Shown here: in pieces, positions 1 to 12,095 of the stretch
Position numbering within the stretch: position 1 is the first letter of the stretch
Layout: the number at the start of each line of letters is the position of its first letter
Assembly (NCBI RefSeq): GCF_004193775.1
Contig: NC_041018.1
Span: forward strand, 41,706,677 to 41,770,676
Length of the DNA: 64,000 nucleotides
Reading direction: 5' to 3'
Source of the DNA: Glycine soja
Lineage: Eukaryota > Streptophyta > Magnoliopsida > Fabales > Fabaceae
The notes under the pieces: model-generated
Told to the model about the DNA's origin: nothing
Databases searched by the model: none
The model's input: the letters and a program-made list of their open reading frames with translations, nothing else
Made by a program: the position numbers and the translations under genes

Positions 1-1083
1 GAGGACAACAAGATTTGAATCTAGTTACTTGGCCATAATATATTCTCACTTGTTTTCTAGAGGGAGTATTATGGCTCGCAACAACTTTGGATTTAGTCAT
101 ATGGAACATCATCCTCGGTTCTATACTGTATTAGGCTAGCCACTCTAAATGCCATGATTGACAATGTCTATTTAACAGTTTACTAGAAGAATATGAATAT
201 GGCTTCTCATAAGTATTGGGAACAACTCTTGTTCTTCGAATTTTTTAGGGGTAGGGGCAGGTTATAACTTAGAAGTGGAAGGTTTATTCTAAATTTCTAA
301 AGATTAAATCCAGACAATAATGTTCCTCTTTTTCCAATTGGTAAAAGTTAATCAAACAAACATGAAGCCATTACATTATGAAAAGAAAGAAGAAAAAAAT
401 ATTGACATAGATGCAACAAGAGTAATTGCAGAATTTATTTAGAAGATAAAAGTTATTTGTTGAAACATAAACACACATGCAGAGGCACCCTTCAGAACTG
501 AATATTGCAAACACACAAGGCAATACCAAACATAAATGACAAACATCCACTCCCGAAAGGTTTAGCTTCTAACAGGAAAATAATACTTCAACACACCTTT
601 GGATATGGTAGTGTTTGGTAGAGTGGAATGGAAAGAAATGAAACCGAGAAAAATAATTTGAATTAAAATAGTGTGGGGGAGGTGTGGGACCCACACTAAT
701 TTTTGAAATTTTACCTTCCTTTCCTTGCTACTTCCATTGCTCCAAACAGGGGGCAAAAGAGAGATAAGAAGAGAGAAGAAATAACTATATGTGTGTGTGC
801 TTGACACTTTGATGGTTAGTAAGGATGATCAATTTTATTTTTCATTTATTGCTAAAAGCTTTCACCTGGGATAAAGCTTATGTTGTTGTTGTTGTATACG
901 TGTATTACTATTGCATCCAGAGTCAGAATTCCATAGGTACGCAAGAACCTACCTTTTCTGGGAATCTCTATTCCGAAGGGATTTAGCATAATTTTTTATA
1001 TGCATTCATTAAACTATTTTCTGTTTTTCACTACCATGGTGGTTGATCTGAATTAGTGATTTTGTCAATGCTAATTCTTTCAG
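1..1083. other. Presumed intron/upstream sequence of the FYVE gene, no coding exon recognised
   Basis: No FREE1-like exon is visible here in any frame. The stretch holds a short TIR element (610-750) and a (TTG)n-like LINE/SINE tail near 868-896 ending in ttgttgttgttgta. It ends in a pyrimidine-rich tract and the AG acceptor at 1082-1083. Confidence 0.5.
610..750. mobile_element. Short MITE-like hairpin
   Basis: The left end gtgtttggtagagtggaatg is matched in inverse by the right end with cttccattgctccaaacag, leaving arms of about 45 nt. The centre carries the small palindrome gtgtgggacccacac. It encodes nothing. Autonomous family unknown. Confidence 0.55.
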
Positions 1084-4000
1084 ATCGGTTTGGATGGAAT
1101 TCGTATGTTGGATCCAAATACTAGTCGAACATTGAGAATATATCCACTTGAGAACATAACAAGATGTGATGTAAGCTTGTTTATTTACTTTGTGAAATTT
1201 TGAATAGATATTTTGAAATTAATTTGTAGTCAATCTCAATATAATGTTTTCTAATTGATTTATGGCTTTATGCATGAAATTCGATTCAATTACCTTTGCA
1301 TTTTGGTCGAAGAGCTCAGTGGATGTTGAGCCAGGACGAATAAGATTGCTGTCCAATAGATATACTACCAACACACTTTTGGATACAGTTAATGCTGCTA
1401 CCATACAGGTATACAGAGAAATTCATCTTTCCTGTATGCTAGTATATTTATTTTGCTGATGAATTAGATTATTAGACTGGGAATTTGTAAATATCTGCTG
1501 GACGACGCTGGTTTTGTTTCAAGTTACCAGGGGACAGGCTTTGATTTTAGTTACTTGCTTTGTGTAAATTATGATCAGTGTACATTCTAGGTCTTTTTTA
1601 TTTTTTATTTTTTACCCATGACATTTAGTATTACCATTTGATGATATTTGTTGTATTTGGTGCCACTTACCTGCCTCAACTTTTTCTCCCTAATTGGCCT
1701 CATCATTTGTTCTTTATCAAAAGGTTAAAGATTTCAAGCACCAACTCTGAAGATATGCGCTGCCTCTTTGTTTCCTTTTTTCTTTTTATAATGTATTTAC
1801 TGTGTTGTTTCTAACATCTACCCTAATACTCTATAAATTGCTGCTTTTTGCTTTGCATCAAAATATGACCTGTCCTTTGAATTAAAGCATAATGCAGGTT
1901 TAGGCCTGGGAATTATCAATGAACATGAGTTTGATTAAGATCCAAACAACTCTCTTGATAATTTTGATTATATGTAATTTTTAAAAAATATCATGTCGAA
2001 CCTTTTTATTTTGCCAATGGCCTTCTAATTGTGCTTTTTGGCTGTTGACAGTACTGGCAAATAGTATTTGTGTCCCAATCCCAAATCCACAGCAGTACCA
2101 GATTACCAGCAAGTGTTTGTTGTAGAATTTGTGTATTTTACTTTTAAGTTTTAACATGTAGTGCATGCAGAAGTTCAATGCCATCCTCTTATTTCTGTAT
2201 TAGTTCTAATAGTTTAGTAGTTGTATAGAATAAATTGTTATACACAAGATGAAATATGGGGTTAATAACATTGGTTCATACACCATAAAACTGACAAATT
2301 CAAATGTTTTATACCTTGTCTCTTGTACGACATCTAATTCATTACTTCCTATTTTTTTTTTATTGTTAAATGTTAGTTTGTTAGTTTTGTCAGAAATGTC
2401 AGTTGGAGGATTCGAACTCGCGACCTCTCCCCCCTCCCTTCACCCTTCCCCAACCACTGGGCCAACCTTATATCTCCTTCATCACTTCCTATTGATATTG
2501 TTCCTGGCCATTTCCTAATTTATAAATCCCTTGCAAAAAATTTCTAGTTAATATCTTCTAGTCTTTTTCTCTTGGTCCATGGACTTATCAAGTTGGACTA
2601 TCAAATCATTTCTACTATGTCTCTTGCAATGATATAAAACTCATCGCGTCTATTGACATTGTTCCTAGCTAGTTCTTTATTATTTTCAATCCTATATAAA
2701 GATATTCCAGTTTGAATCTTGTTCTCTTTGGATCCTTGGTTACATATACTTCTCAAGTTCTTTATAATCATTTTTCAATGTTGGGGGTGGGGGTGGGGGG
2801 TAATATATGTCATGATATTCTCTTGTTTTCTCGATGCAGTTCAAGGAAATGGGTGGAAGCAGGAGGCCTTCCGAATCATTGAGAACAAACGAACAGCCTA
2901 CAGAAAAAAAGAGAGGATTTGGTGATTGGATGAATTTGATTAAACCTGCCGATGAAGAGAAGGATCATTGGGTAACATTAGATGCAAATTATGTTTTCTT
3001 TTGCTTTTTTCTGAACCCCATACCAGATTTGGCTCCTTTAAAGTGAATGGGCACTATAAAGGATAAAATGCAGAGATATAACTGTTGATTGAAAAAACAA
3101 TGCTTGAAATTATGATAAAATACATGCACATATAAAATAAACTATGAAATTTTTAAAATATACTCCATTGATTTTCCAATCAACAGTGATAATTTCACAC
3201 CTTACCTTCAGAAGTGCATCCCTTGTTTTAAAGGAGCCAAATTCCCTCTTACCCTTCCCCTAAAATGGCTTGTAGGGCTTTAGCAGAATATTTTTGGTTG
3301 AACTATTTATTTAATTACTAGGATTCAATGTTATTATATATTGCTGCTTGGTTATGATTGTTGGGACAAGGGTGTATTGCTGTTGCCATTATTTTTACAA
3401 CAAGAAAAACAACCAAGCCTTTCTCACTACATGAGGTCAGCTAGATGAATCAAATGATGTCATAATATTTTATCGTAAATTATGGCTATGATCAAACTAT
3501 TGACCCAAAAAATCTTCTTAATGGTTTCACCCATACTTTTTTTCATGATCTTCCTTTGTCTCTAGTGTTTGGGCTACCCTCCATAGAGCTGTTCCAAAAT
3601 TCTTTTATATCTAATATGTTTACTCATCCAACACAGCATTCTCCTTTTTGCTACCTTGAGCTTATTCCGTTGTTGGCTTTTTAATGCCCAATGTTTAGTC
3701 TCATACAATATTGCAGGTTTTTTAACTGTGATAAAGTTTTTAAGCTTGAGTGATACTTTTTAGTCATAGATAACACCTGAAGCACTCCTCCAATTCATCT
3801 ACCTGCTTGAATCCTGTGGTTTACATCTTCCTCAATTTCTCTGCCGTTCTGTATGAAGGGCCCTAAATACTTAAACTCTGTTACTTGTATTAAAGTATGT
3901 TCTCGGGACTTTTACTTTTAAGCTAGGCTTGTTGTTCTTCATGCTAAACTTACATTCCATGTACTTGGTGTTACTTTTACTTAAGCAAAATCCACGAGTT

Positions 4001-6239
4001 TTCAAAGCTTGTCCCCATTTCTCCAATTCCCATTTATTTCCTCACTTGATTCTTCAACTTGAACTATATCGTCTTATAAAAAGCATGCATCATAGCACTG
4101 CCTCTTGGATGTGCTCAGTTAGCAAGCCTAAGACCAAAATAAAGAGGTAAGGACTCAAAGCTGACCCTTGACCCAGCCCTATGGTTGTTGGAAAATTTTA
4201 AATTTGTTGTGACCCAATCTTGTGTTCTCACCATATTCATGCCTCCCTTATACATATCCTTGATTGCTCAAGTATTGCACATAGGAACTCTGGCCTTCCA
4301 CAAAATCTGACACCGTTTTCCCTCATCAATTTAATTTTTAGGCTAAAATGCATTTTTTGTCCCCCTATTTTTTCAAATATGTGATTTTAGTCCCCCTACA
4401 TTTTAATTGAGACATTTCATCCCTCACTTTTAAAAAATTCGCGATTTTAGTCCTCCGTTTTATAATTGAGCATTTTGTCCCCCACTTTTAAAAAAGCCAC
4501 AATTTTAATCCTTGTAGCCAATTTCAAACATTGATCTATGCATTCTGTAAAGGTTGAATGACACGTGTCTATTTATTATCCACATGACAAATGTTTTTTT
4601 TAATTATTTAATTGCTAACAAACTTAATTTATTAAAAAAAATAATTAAAAAGTACATAGTTAAGTCTGGAATTGAAAAGGGGACTAAAATCACAGATTTT
4701 TAAAAAGTGTGGGATGAAATGTCTCAATTAAAAAATAGGGGGACTAAAATTGCGGATTTAGAAAAATGGGAGGACGAAAATTGCATTTTAGCCTAACTTT
4801 TACAATGCTAATGTGTTTGTTACACTTATAACCCTTGGAAAGTGCAAATTGTCTAAATGTAACTTGATCTTAATGAAAATGAAAGCTACATCAACTTAAA
4901 CTACACTCAGTTTTCATTTTTGCTTGTACTCAATTGGAGTTCTTATGAGGTTCAATTTATGCATAGGTCCCAGATGAAGCAGTCTTAAAATGTACAGCAT
5001 GCGGAGTAGATTTTGGGGCTTTTCTTCGCAGAGTTGATCTCCTGTTTCTTTTAATTATGTTTTATATTGTGTGGTTTGGGTGCTAATGTTTGATCATCTA
5101 TGCTTTGGACAGCATCACTGTAGGAACTGTGGGGATATTTTTTGTGACAAATGCACACGTGGTAGAATTGCTCTTACTTCTGATGAGGATGCTCTGCAAG
5201 TACGAGTTTGTGATCGATGCATGGTATGTGTAGTGCTTGTTCACTTCCCTCTTCATCCCCTCCCCATCCCATCAACTGATGCATGATTTATGTTGCCTTT
5301 GCAATTTCTGAGATTTAGTGCCTCTTGATGGAAATTTCAATTCATGTTTTTTTGTCCTTCTTGAATGGGTCTTTTATCCCCTGTTTCTCTCCATTTTTCA
5401 ATTGCACTAGTGTAGTCAATGTTAGAAACTGTGGAAGCTATGTTGCTATGCATTATATTTTCAAACATTGTTTATGGGCATTGCAAAATGTGGAATGTTA
5501 TACTCCGTTTTCTGTTTAGGCTGAAGTGACTCTAAGGCTGAGTAATGCTAAAGAGTCATCAAGTAAACCTGTATTGCAGAGTCATGAGGATCTTGCAAAG
5601 AAACTTCAGGTAAATAATTGTGGCATGGCGTAATGTTTGATAGTGTTATTTTTATTAGCTATTGAAGGTTTTAATTTGCTTTAGTTACGTGGTTAAACAT
5701 ACATTTGTGAGCAAGTGTCCATCAGATGGTGATTTATTTTGTAGAATTTTGGGTAGGATGAGCTAGAAAGGAATAGAAGGATATCAGGTACCTATTATAA
5801 TCGGAGTCCAAATCTGGAGCCTGGGTTGCAAAACTTGCTGTATAGTTTGGATGAATTGTCAAAGTAGGTGACACAAAATTTTAGCGAGAATCTTTTATGT
5901 GGGTGATTTAGTTAGAGTTGCAGGATTATATATATATTTAAGATAATTAAGATGGAAAATGATGTTCGTGGCTCATTAAGTGGCGGCATTGTTCACAGGC
6001 TCTAAGTCTGATGGATCTGGAAGACGAATGAAAGAAGTTGCATGTCCTATTTGCACTGTCCATCTTCAGGTTGGAAATCCGTTGATTAACTTTGCAGGAA
6101 TCTCTCCTCACTTCACTCCGACACGCATCATAATGAAGGGCTTTTTGTGGAATTGTTGCAGGTGCAGGTACCAACCTCTGGTTCAGAGACCATCGAGTGT
6201 GGAGTTTGTCAGCACCCTTTTCTTGTGACTGCTCGTTGA
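1084..6239 (+). CDS. FREE1: FYVE-domain protein of FREE1/FYVE1 type, C-terminal part (5' end outside or missing)
   Basis: Plant ESCRT-associated protein that binds PI3P on endosomes and acts in multivesicular-body sorting (family knowledge). Exons seen: 1084-1170 (GLDGIRMLDP), about 1277-1408 (TFAFWSKSSV), 2840-2971 (FKEMGGSRRPSE, ending DHW), 4967-5032, 5113-5223, 5520-5609, 5757-5787, 5999-6069 and 6162-6239 (ends VCQHPFLVTAR, stop TGA 6237-6239). The FYVE finger is complete once spliced: WxxD as HWVPDE, first zinc pair KCTAC, RRHHCRNC, CDKC, and RVCDRC. A charged stretch (SHEDLAKKLQ) and a second Cys cluster (CPICTVHLQV, then CGVCQ) follow, as in FREE1. Apart from the exon ending at 1408, all junctions are GT/AG and in phase. 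That exon has no AG between 1230 and 1308 and an in-frame TGA at 1256-1258. The large N-terminal half of the family is not found in 1-1083. This could be a functional gene with upstream exons outside the window, or a decaying paralogue. Confidence 0.8.
2338..2493 (-). mobile_element. tRNA-derived SINE with target-site duplications
   Basis: Read on the minus strand, the element begins about 2477 and shows a pol III A box (TGGCCCAGTGG) and B box (GAGTTCGAATCC) at tRNA-like spacing. It ends in an A-tract, seen as T(10) at 2352-2361 on the plus strand. It is flanked by 16-nt direct repeats, ttcattacttcctatt (2338-2353) and ttcatcacttcctatt (2478-2493), differing at one base. It sits antisense in a FREE1-type intron. 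Clear retroposition signature; SINE family name not assigned. Confidence 0.85.
3395..4337 (-). mobile_element. LINE reverse-transcriptase relic, antisense in intron
   Basis: Conceptual translation of the minus strand gives degenerate but recognisable plant L1-type RT segments. From 5' to 3' on that strand these are AIKDMYKG and MVRTQ, then QGSALSPYLF (RT core just before the YADD region), TEHIQE, KYMECKF, RIQ/DSSR..MNWRSASG, LYETKHWALKSQQ and RMLCWMSKHIR (C-terminal end of the pol). Stops and frameshifts are frequent. The 3' end at about 3395-3430 shows the A/C-rich tail (acaacaagaaaaacaacc in plus sense) typical of these elements. The 5' side is cut by the TIR element starting at 4338. It lies in the intron 2972-4966 of the FYVE gene. 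Confidence 0.8.
4338..4796. mobile_element. TIR/fold-back MITE, about 460 bp
   Basis: The ends ttaggctaaaatgca and tgcattttagcctaa are exact inverted copies. The inverted similarity continues inward (gtccccctatttttt against aaaaaatagggggac, and gagacatttcatccc against gggatgaaatgtctc) for about 110 nt per arm. There is no coding capacity. It abuts the antisense LINE relic and probably inserted into it. A target-site duplication is not clear. Confidence 0.8.
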
Positions 6240-8334
6240 GTTGAGATGACACTGATACAGATGAAGGTGTCTATCCAAGGGTTTCATGTTCGATTATTTT
6301 ACTGTTCTATCTCTTGCACGTGAATAATAGATGCACTTATTTATCTTGCTTTCTTTTTGGGGTCTTAGTTTGGGGTGTACATGATTACCTTTTCTAGTCC
6401 TCTTGAAAAGCTGTTTCAATTTGTATAAAGTAGTTGCCGAACATATATGTATAGCCGTGTCAATTTCACTGTAATTTGTAAGTTCACTGGTTTGAAACGA
6501 TATAGTAGCTCTGTCAATATTTTCGAGGATCAGTAATTTTAACTGTTTGAAAGGTCTCAACCGATTTGCAACTATAGTGATTGCAATCACATGTCTTGTA
6601 TGATGGATTAGCCGAATTTAAATAGTCGTACTATCAATGCACAATATTAGAACAGTATTTTCGAAACATAATGAAATTCTTAATTCATGTTTTTGAATTT
6701 TGATGCCTGATGGGGTCGCAGCATTTTGAAATAGCTACAAACGACTGGATTAGTTTTAAAGAAGCTTCACAACTACAATACTACATCGCATTGTTGGTCT
6801 TGACTCATGAGCTAATCTTTAGTCGTGGATGTATTTGTTTGCTCCACAAAACAATGACTTGAAATTTTAATAGGGAAAGTATATCTATTTGTTGTAACTT
6901 GTAACATTCTACTGGCAGGAAATGAAATGCATTTGTGGTTGCTTTATGCTTTTCGTATGTCCTTTGAACACATAGCCAGCTCTAAAAAGGGAATACTCAG
7001 ATGCAAGTTCACAAGTCATTTATTGATTATTAAGGCTTTCAGCACTAATTAAAAAAACTAAAGATACTCGGTTCCCATGGCTTTCTGAACCCGAGAGATT
7101 CAAAAGAAGCTAGCTCAATATGTGAATATGGATGGTGGTTTTCTCTGCTGTCGCAATTTCACCATCCGAGCCACAGCTCTCGAGAGTTGAGGATAACCAT
7201 CCAATTACAAGTTTCTGTGAATGATAGCTGATTAAGCATTGCTTTGTCCCCACACAAAACCACTGTAGCTCTATTTACTTTGTATGTCGAAATTCGTAAT
7301 ATTCTAATATTGTTTTATTTCAATGCTACGTTGAAAATGGATCTGGATTGCTTGCCGTTAGGTTTCACTTTTTCTTTTCTTTTATTGATTTGTAAAGACT
7401 GAAAAATAAAATTGAGGGTTGAGATTCAAGTTTCTTTCTCTCTATCTGATGACAAAGAATCCTCTTCCCTTGAAAATCACTTATGATAAGCTTTCTTGAA
7501 AGTACTTGCCGGCTAATAAATTTAGTTTTAGGATTTAACTTTGTTTTTTTTTTTTTTTACAAAAGAACTTAACTTATTCTTACCTTAATGGTATGTTTTG
7601 TTTAGAAGAAAAAAAAAATACTAGTAACGTATTCTTCAACACTCTTCTAATAAACACATATTTTATTGTTGATTAAAAATTATTAAAAATTATAAAATTA
7701 AGACGTAAGAGAGACTCCTTAAATAAATAAAAAATGAGACCCTTAATATTGTATTTTCTAATAAATTATAATCAATACTAGAATATATAAAAAAACGTGT
7801 TAGTATTTCTCTTAGGGAAAAAAAGAATGTTAATAATACATTCTTTGACATTTTTTTAAATATAGTTTATTACTGTAAGAAAAGAAAATAAATGAAAAGT
7901 ATGATGATTTTATAGGTTACTAACACATTTACCCATACAATCCTACGAGTTGTATCAGTATCTACATTTATACCAAAATGACTGTTAGATGTAGATAAAA
8001 AGGCTATCAAATTCTATTCTAAGAAAAATTAAATAATAATTTTAACATGTGAAAACAAATGAAGCAATTATGTATATGACTAATTACATGCTTATAATTT
8101 ATAAATGTTATTAGAGAAAATAACAAATGAATTAAAAAAATAAGTCAAGCGAAATTAGATTCAACATATCATATCAAAAAGGTAAAAGTAAACAATGCAG
8201 TTAAAAAAGGTAAAAGTAAACAATACAAATTATCTCACATTTGTTGTCATAACCACAAATTAATTATTCAACCTATTTAATCATAATTACCACAGGAGAT
8301 TTAATGAATTATGACGTGATTTTTTTCACTCCAA
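6240..8334. other. 3' UTR of the FYVE gene and downstream gene-free sequence
   Basis: The first 0.5-0.7 kb is probably the 3' UTR. A somewhat GC-richer patch at about 7040-7270 contains a minus-strand open stretch of roughly 30 codons (LCGDKAMLNQLSFTET) ending in a stop. I could not assign it to a family. After 7500 the sequence is AT-rich without features. Confidence 0.4.
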
Positions 8335-8638
8335 TAATACAAAAAAAAAATATTTATTCAAATAATACAATCTAAAAAATATTTATCTCATTGATACAAA
8401 ATACTGTTCATGTTAAAAAATTAATTTTTAAACTAAGTTTTTTTTGCCTAGTTTAGAAATCGATGTCTGCCAAATTGATTTCTAAACTAGGTTTTTGTTT
8501 TTTTTTAAAACTTAGTTGAGAATGAGAATTGACTTTTTTTTTCTTTACTTGATTTATTTTAGTTTTTTTAAATTATTTTTCTATTTTTTCTTACATTTTT
8601 TTTAAATTAACTATTTTTTGTTTTAATTTTTTATTTTA

Positions 8639-8682
<44 letters not shown>

Positions 8683-9516
8683 ATCATTTAACAAAAATGC
8701 ATATATTTAAATAATCACTATAAATATAATTTAGTTAAATATTTATGAAGAATTCATATTTTTAAATAATCTAATTCTTTTCCCTAAATAAATCAAATAA
8801 ATAAAACATGTTCAATTTTAATGTAAAATGAATATAACAATCAAATTAATGTTTTAATTCATAAATCTTCCATTTTTTTTCTTAAAGAAACTTGGTGAAT
8901 CATGTTATTTTAATTTTTGATTTTATTTCTATTGATCTTTTGTGCCTAAATATATCCAAAACATTAAAATTAAGCGAATCTAAAAGTAATAAAAAAATCA
9001 AGATAAAACATACAAAAAGAGAACTAATTAAATTTTATATATAATGAATAATTACACTTTTTTTATGCATGAATAATTACAATGTTGTAAAATAAAAAAA
9101 GTGATTTAGTGAAAAAATTAGAGTTATTTAGTGAAAATAAAAAAGTGGTTTGAATTATCCAAGGTAATAAACTAACAATGTAGTATTAAGAAAAAAAAGT
9201 GTGAAAATTATACAAAATTCCATTTATGATGAGAGTTTCTTCTTCTTCTATACAAGCATATAGATCATTAAAAAGGAAAAAAGAACAATTTAAAAAAATA
9301 AAGAAATAAAAAAAACTCAATTCTCATTCTGAATTGAGTTTAAAATAAAAACAAAAGTCTAATTTAGAAATTGATTTCTAAATTAAGGAAAAAAATAGCA
9401 TTGTTTACGTTAAAAATCAATTCCTCATACGGATTTCTTAACGTGAACAATGTTTTATATCATTGAGATAAATATTTTTTAGATTGTATTATTTAAATAA
9501 ATATTTTTTTTTGGAA
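8335..9516. mobile_element. Long inverted-repeat (fold-back) element, about 1.2 kb
   Basis: The left arm, about 8339-8535, contains attcaaataatacaatctaa, atctcattgatacaaaa and gatttctaaact. It recurs in inverse in the right arm, about 9316-9514, as tagattgtattatttaaat, tatatcattgagataaat and agaaattgatttctaaatta. Arms are about 200 nt. The loop is AT-rich, carries an (AT)n tract at 8642-8679, and shows no transposase. Non-autonomous TIR or fold-back element by structure. Confidence 0.75.
8642..8679. repeat. (AT)n microsatellite
   Basis: About 19 uninterrupted AT units inside the loop of the inverted-repeat element. Confidence 0.9.
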
Positions 9517-9562
9517 ATGCACCAATTAACGCATTATGGAAATTATCAAATAACATGCATTA

Positions 9563-10045
9563 GATTATCAAGTTGTCGTAGGACTGGGACATGCGTCCAT
9601 ACAGACCTGATGGTTATGGTTATGTACAACTTACAACTAATAACAATAAGACAACGACCAACCTTTTTACTAAAAAAAAGATGTTCCTATGATAAAAGTA
9701 TATAGTTGAACTATCAGAAGCTTTTTTTCTTAATATATAGACTTATATATTATTTATATAATATATAATATATTTTCCTTCTATTTTTAACATGTGATAC
9801 ATTATCAAGTTGTAGTAAGATGTAACAATATTAATTGTTAAATTTATTTCTTTCGATATTTATTTAAGTTGATGGTTATATTATAACTTACAACTAATAA
9901 CAAACAACAGTATGACAGAGACCTACCTTATGTTCGAAACAGTTGTTTCAATGATAAGCATAGTTGTGAATTATGGGAAACCTTTTCTCAATAAACTTAT
10001 ATTATTTATATAGTACTATTTTTTCCCTATATTTCTTTGTGACAT
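9563..10045. repeat. Diverged tandem duplication, unit about 240 bp
   Basis: Copy 1 (from 9563) has gattatcaagttgtcgtagg, then gatggttatgg, acttacaactaataacaa, caacgaccaacctt and acttatatattatttatat. Copy 2 (from 9800) has these in the same order as cattatcaagttgtagtaag, gatggttata, acttacaactaataacaa, gacctacctta and acttatattatttatat. The offset is 238-245 nt. No coding potential seen. Confidence 0.7.
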
Positions 10046-10169
10046 TAAGTATTTTATCTCATATTTTTCTTCTCATCTTTCTAATTTTTTTATTGTACAT
10101 AAACTTGTACAAAAATGTATAAATATATTTTTACCTTTCGATATTAGATTTTGTTTCCTAATATGTTCA

Positions 10170-10171
<2 letters not shown>

Positions 10172-10200
<29 letters not shown>
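10172..10200. repeat. (AT)n microsatellite
   Basis: About 14 AT units in AT-rich intergenic DNA. Confidence 0.85.
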
Positions 10201-10205
<5 letters not shown>

Positions 10206-10692
10206 TGTTAATATATGTATATATCGTCTTAAATATTTTAAATTATTTTAAAAAAACAAATATTTAATGGTTTTTATGCTTTTGAAAGAATAATATTTTT
10301 TTTAATAAAAATTCTATTTTTAAATTCTTAACATATCATGTAACCATTAAATGGGACGCAATGAGCTAAATGTTAATTAAACAAAAATTAGAACCAGAGT
10401 AAAGTTCAAGGTCAACATTCAAAACACAGTTTGAAAACAAAAACTAGTACAATACTGAATATACCCTTACTATTACACGGATTAGATTTTTATATATAAT
10501 TAAAAAGGCACACTATATAAGACTATTATGCATGTTTAAAAACCACAATTTTTTTTTACTCGACAATATGAATATATCACAATTCATCTTCTCTTTTCTT
10601 TTTTGCCAAACAACCACAATTCATTTTCAAATAAATGAAATTTTCACAAATTCCCTAGTTGTATTATTGGGACAAAGTGATCACAATGCATG

Positions 10693-10891
<199 letters not shown>

Positions 10892-11313
10892 GAATAGAAT
10901 GTAGCATAATGTGTTTGCTGAGCTATGATGATGGTTAAATCTAATTAGGAACCCTAAATAAACAAGAAAAACACCAAAATTATTACATAGAAATAACAAG
11001 AAAAATTATAAATTATAATAAGCTCAAAACAAATCTAAACAAATTATTTTGGGATAAAAAATTATCCCAGCGCGCCAAGTAAACTTAGGTCATTCATGAA
11101 ATAAAATTTTGGACCTAAACATAATGGAATATATAAAATTTTTTTCCTGACAATGACTTTAGGCAGGCTTGAGAAATTACTCATACTTTTTGCGGATAGC
11201 CAGTTCCCTAAATCCATTATTAGTACGTATGATGAAAATTATCAATATTGATACATTTAATGACGAACCGGTGTCACCCAACTTCAAGAATCCCAGCACT
11301 ACACTTGACCCGT

Positions 11314-12095
11314 ACAAATTGCAACTATTTAATAACATATATATAACTATATTCAATAATATTTACTGCTTTCACATCATTTTTTATTTATTGTTTAAGG
11401 TAATTTATACATTTCCTCATTTTTATCGTTTAAAAAAGTAATTACTTAGACTAATTCTCATTTTGATGATAAAATAATTTTATCTGATTAAAATATCCTT
11501 ATTTTATAATTAATTAATTGTATTGTATATGGGCCGCCAAAGCATGGAGATGACATTTAAATAAATAAATAGGAAATCACGTCGGATTTATGGAGGTAGA
11601 CACTTAAGAGAAAAAGAAAGAAAGAAAAAAGATAAATGAGTGATAATATTAATGATGTAATATGACAAAAAAGAAATGAGAGATTGTTTGTAAATTTGGA
11701 GTGTTTAAATATGATTTATTAACCATTCTTTTTTTAACCACCATAGTTATGAACTTTATTGTTATTAGTAAATTATTTCTTTGTTTTAAATTATTCGTTA
11801 TTTTATAATATGAACAACATTAATTGTTTTTTTCTAATAATGTTCTCAATAAATAAATGTTTTAGAAAATGTGTAGCTAACTATACAATACAATTAATTA
11901 ATTATAAAACAAGGATATTTTAATCAGATAAAATCATGTTATCATGAAAATGCGAATTAGTCTAAGTAATGACTTTTTTAAACGATAAAAATGAGGAAAT
12001 GTATACATTACCTTAAACAATAAATAAAATGACATGAAAGCAGTAACTATTATTAAATATAGTTATATATATGTTATTAAATGGTTGCAATTTGT
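11314..12095. mobile_element. Inverted-repeat element, about 780 bp
   Basis: The left arm starts acaaattgcaactatttaat (11314) and includes ccttattttataattaatta. The right arm holds taattaattataaaacaagg and ends atggttgcaatttgt (12095). The arms match for about 215 nt, including tcgtttaaaaaagtaattac against gtaatgacttttttaaacga. The loop, about 350 nt, has no ORF. Non-autonomous DNA-transposon-like structure. Confidence 0.85.

Noticed and set aside
3929..4150. Plus-strand 73-codon ORF in the FREE1 intron
   Set aside because: Antisense shadow of the LINE reverse-transcriptase relic.
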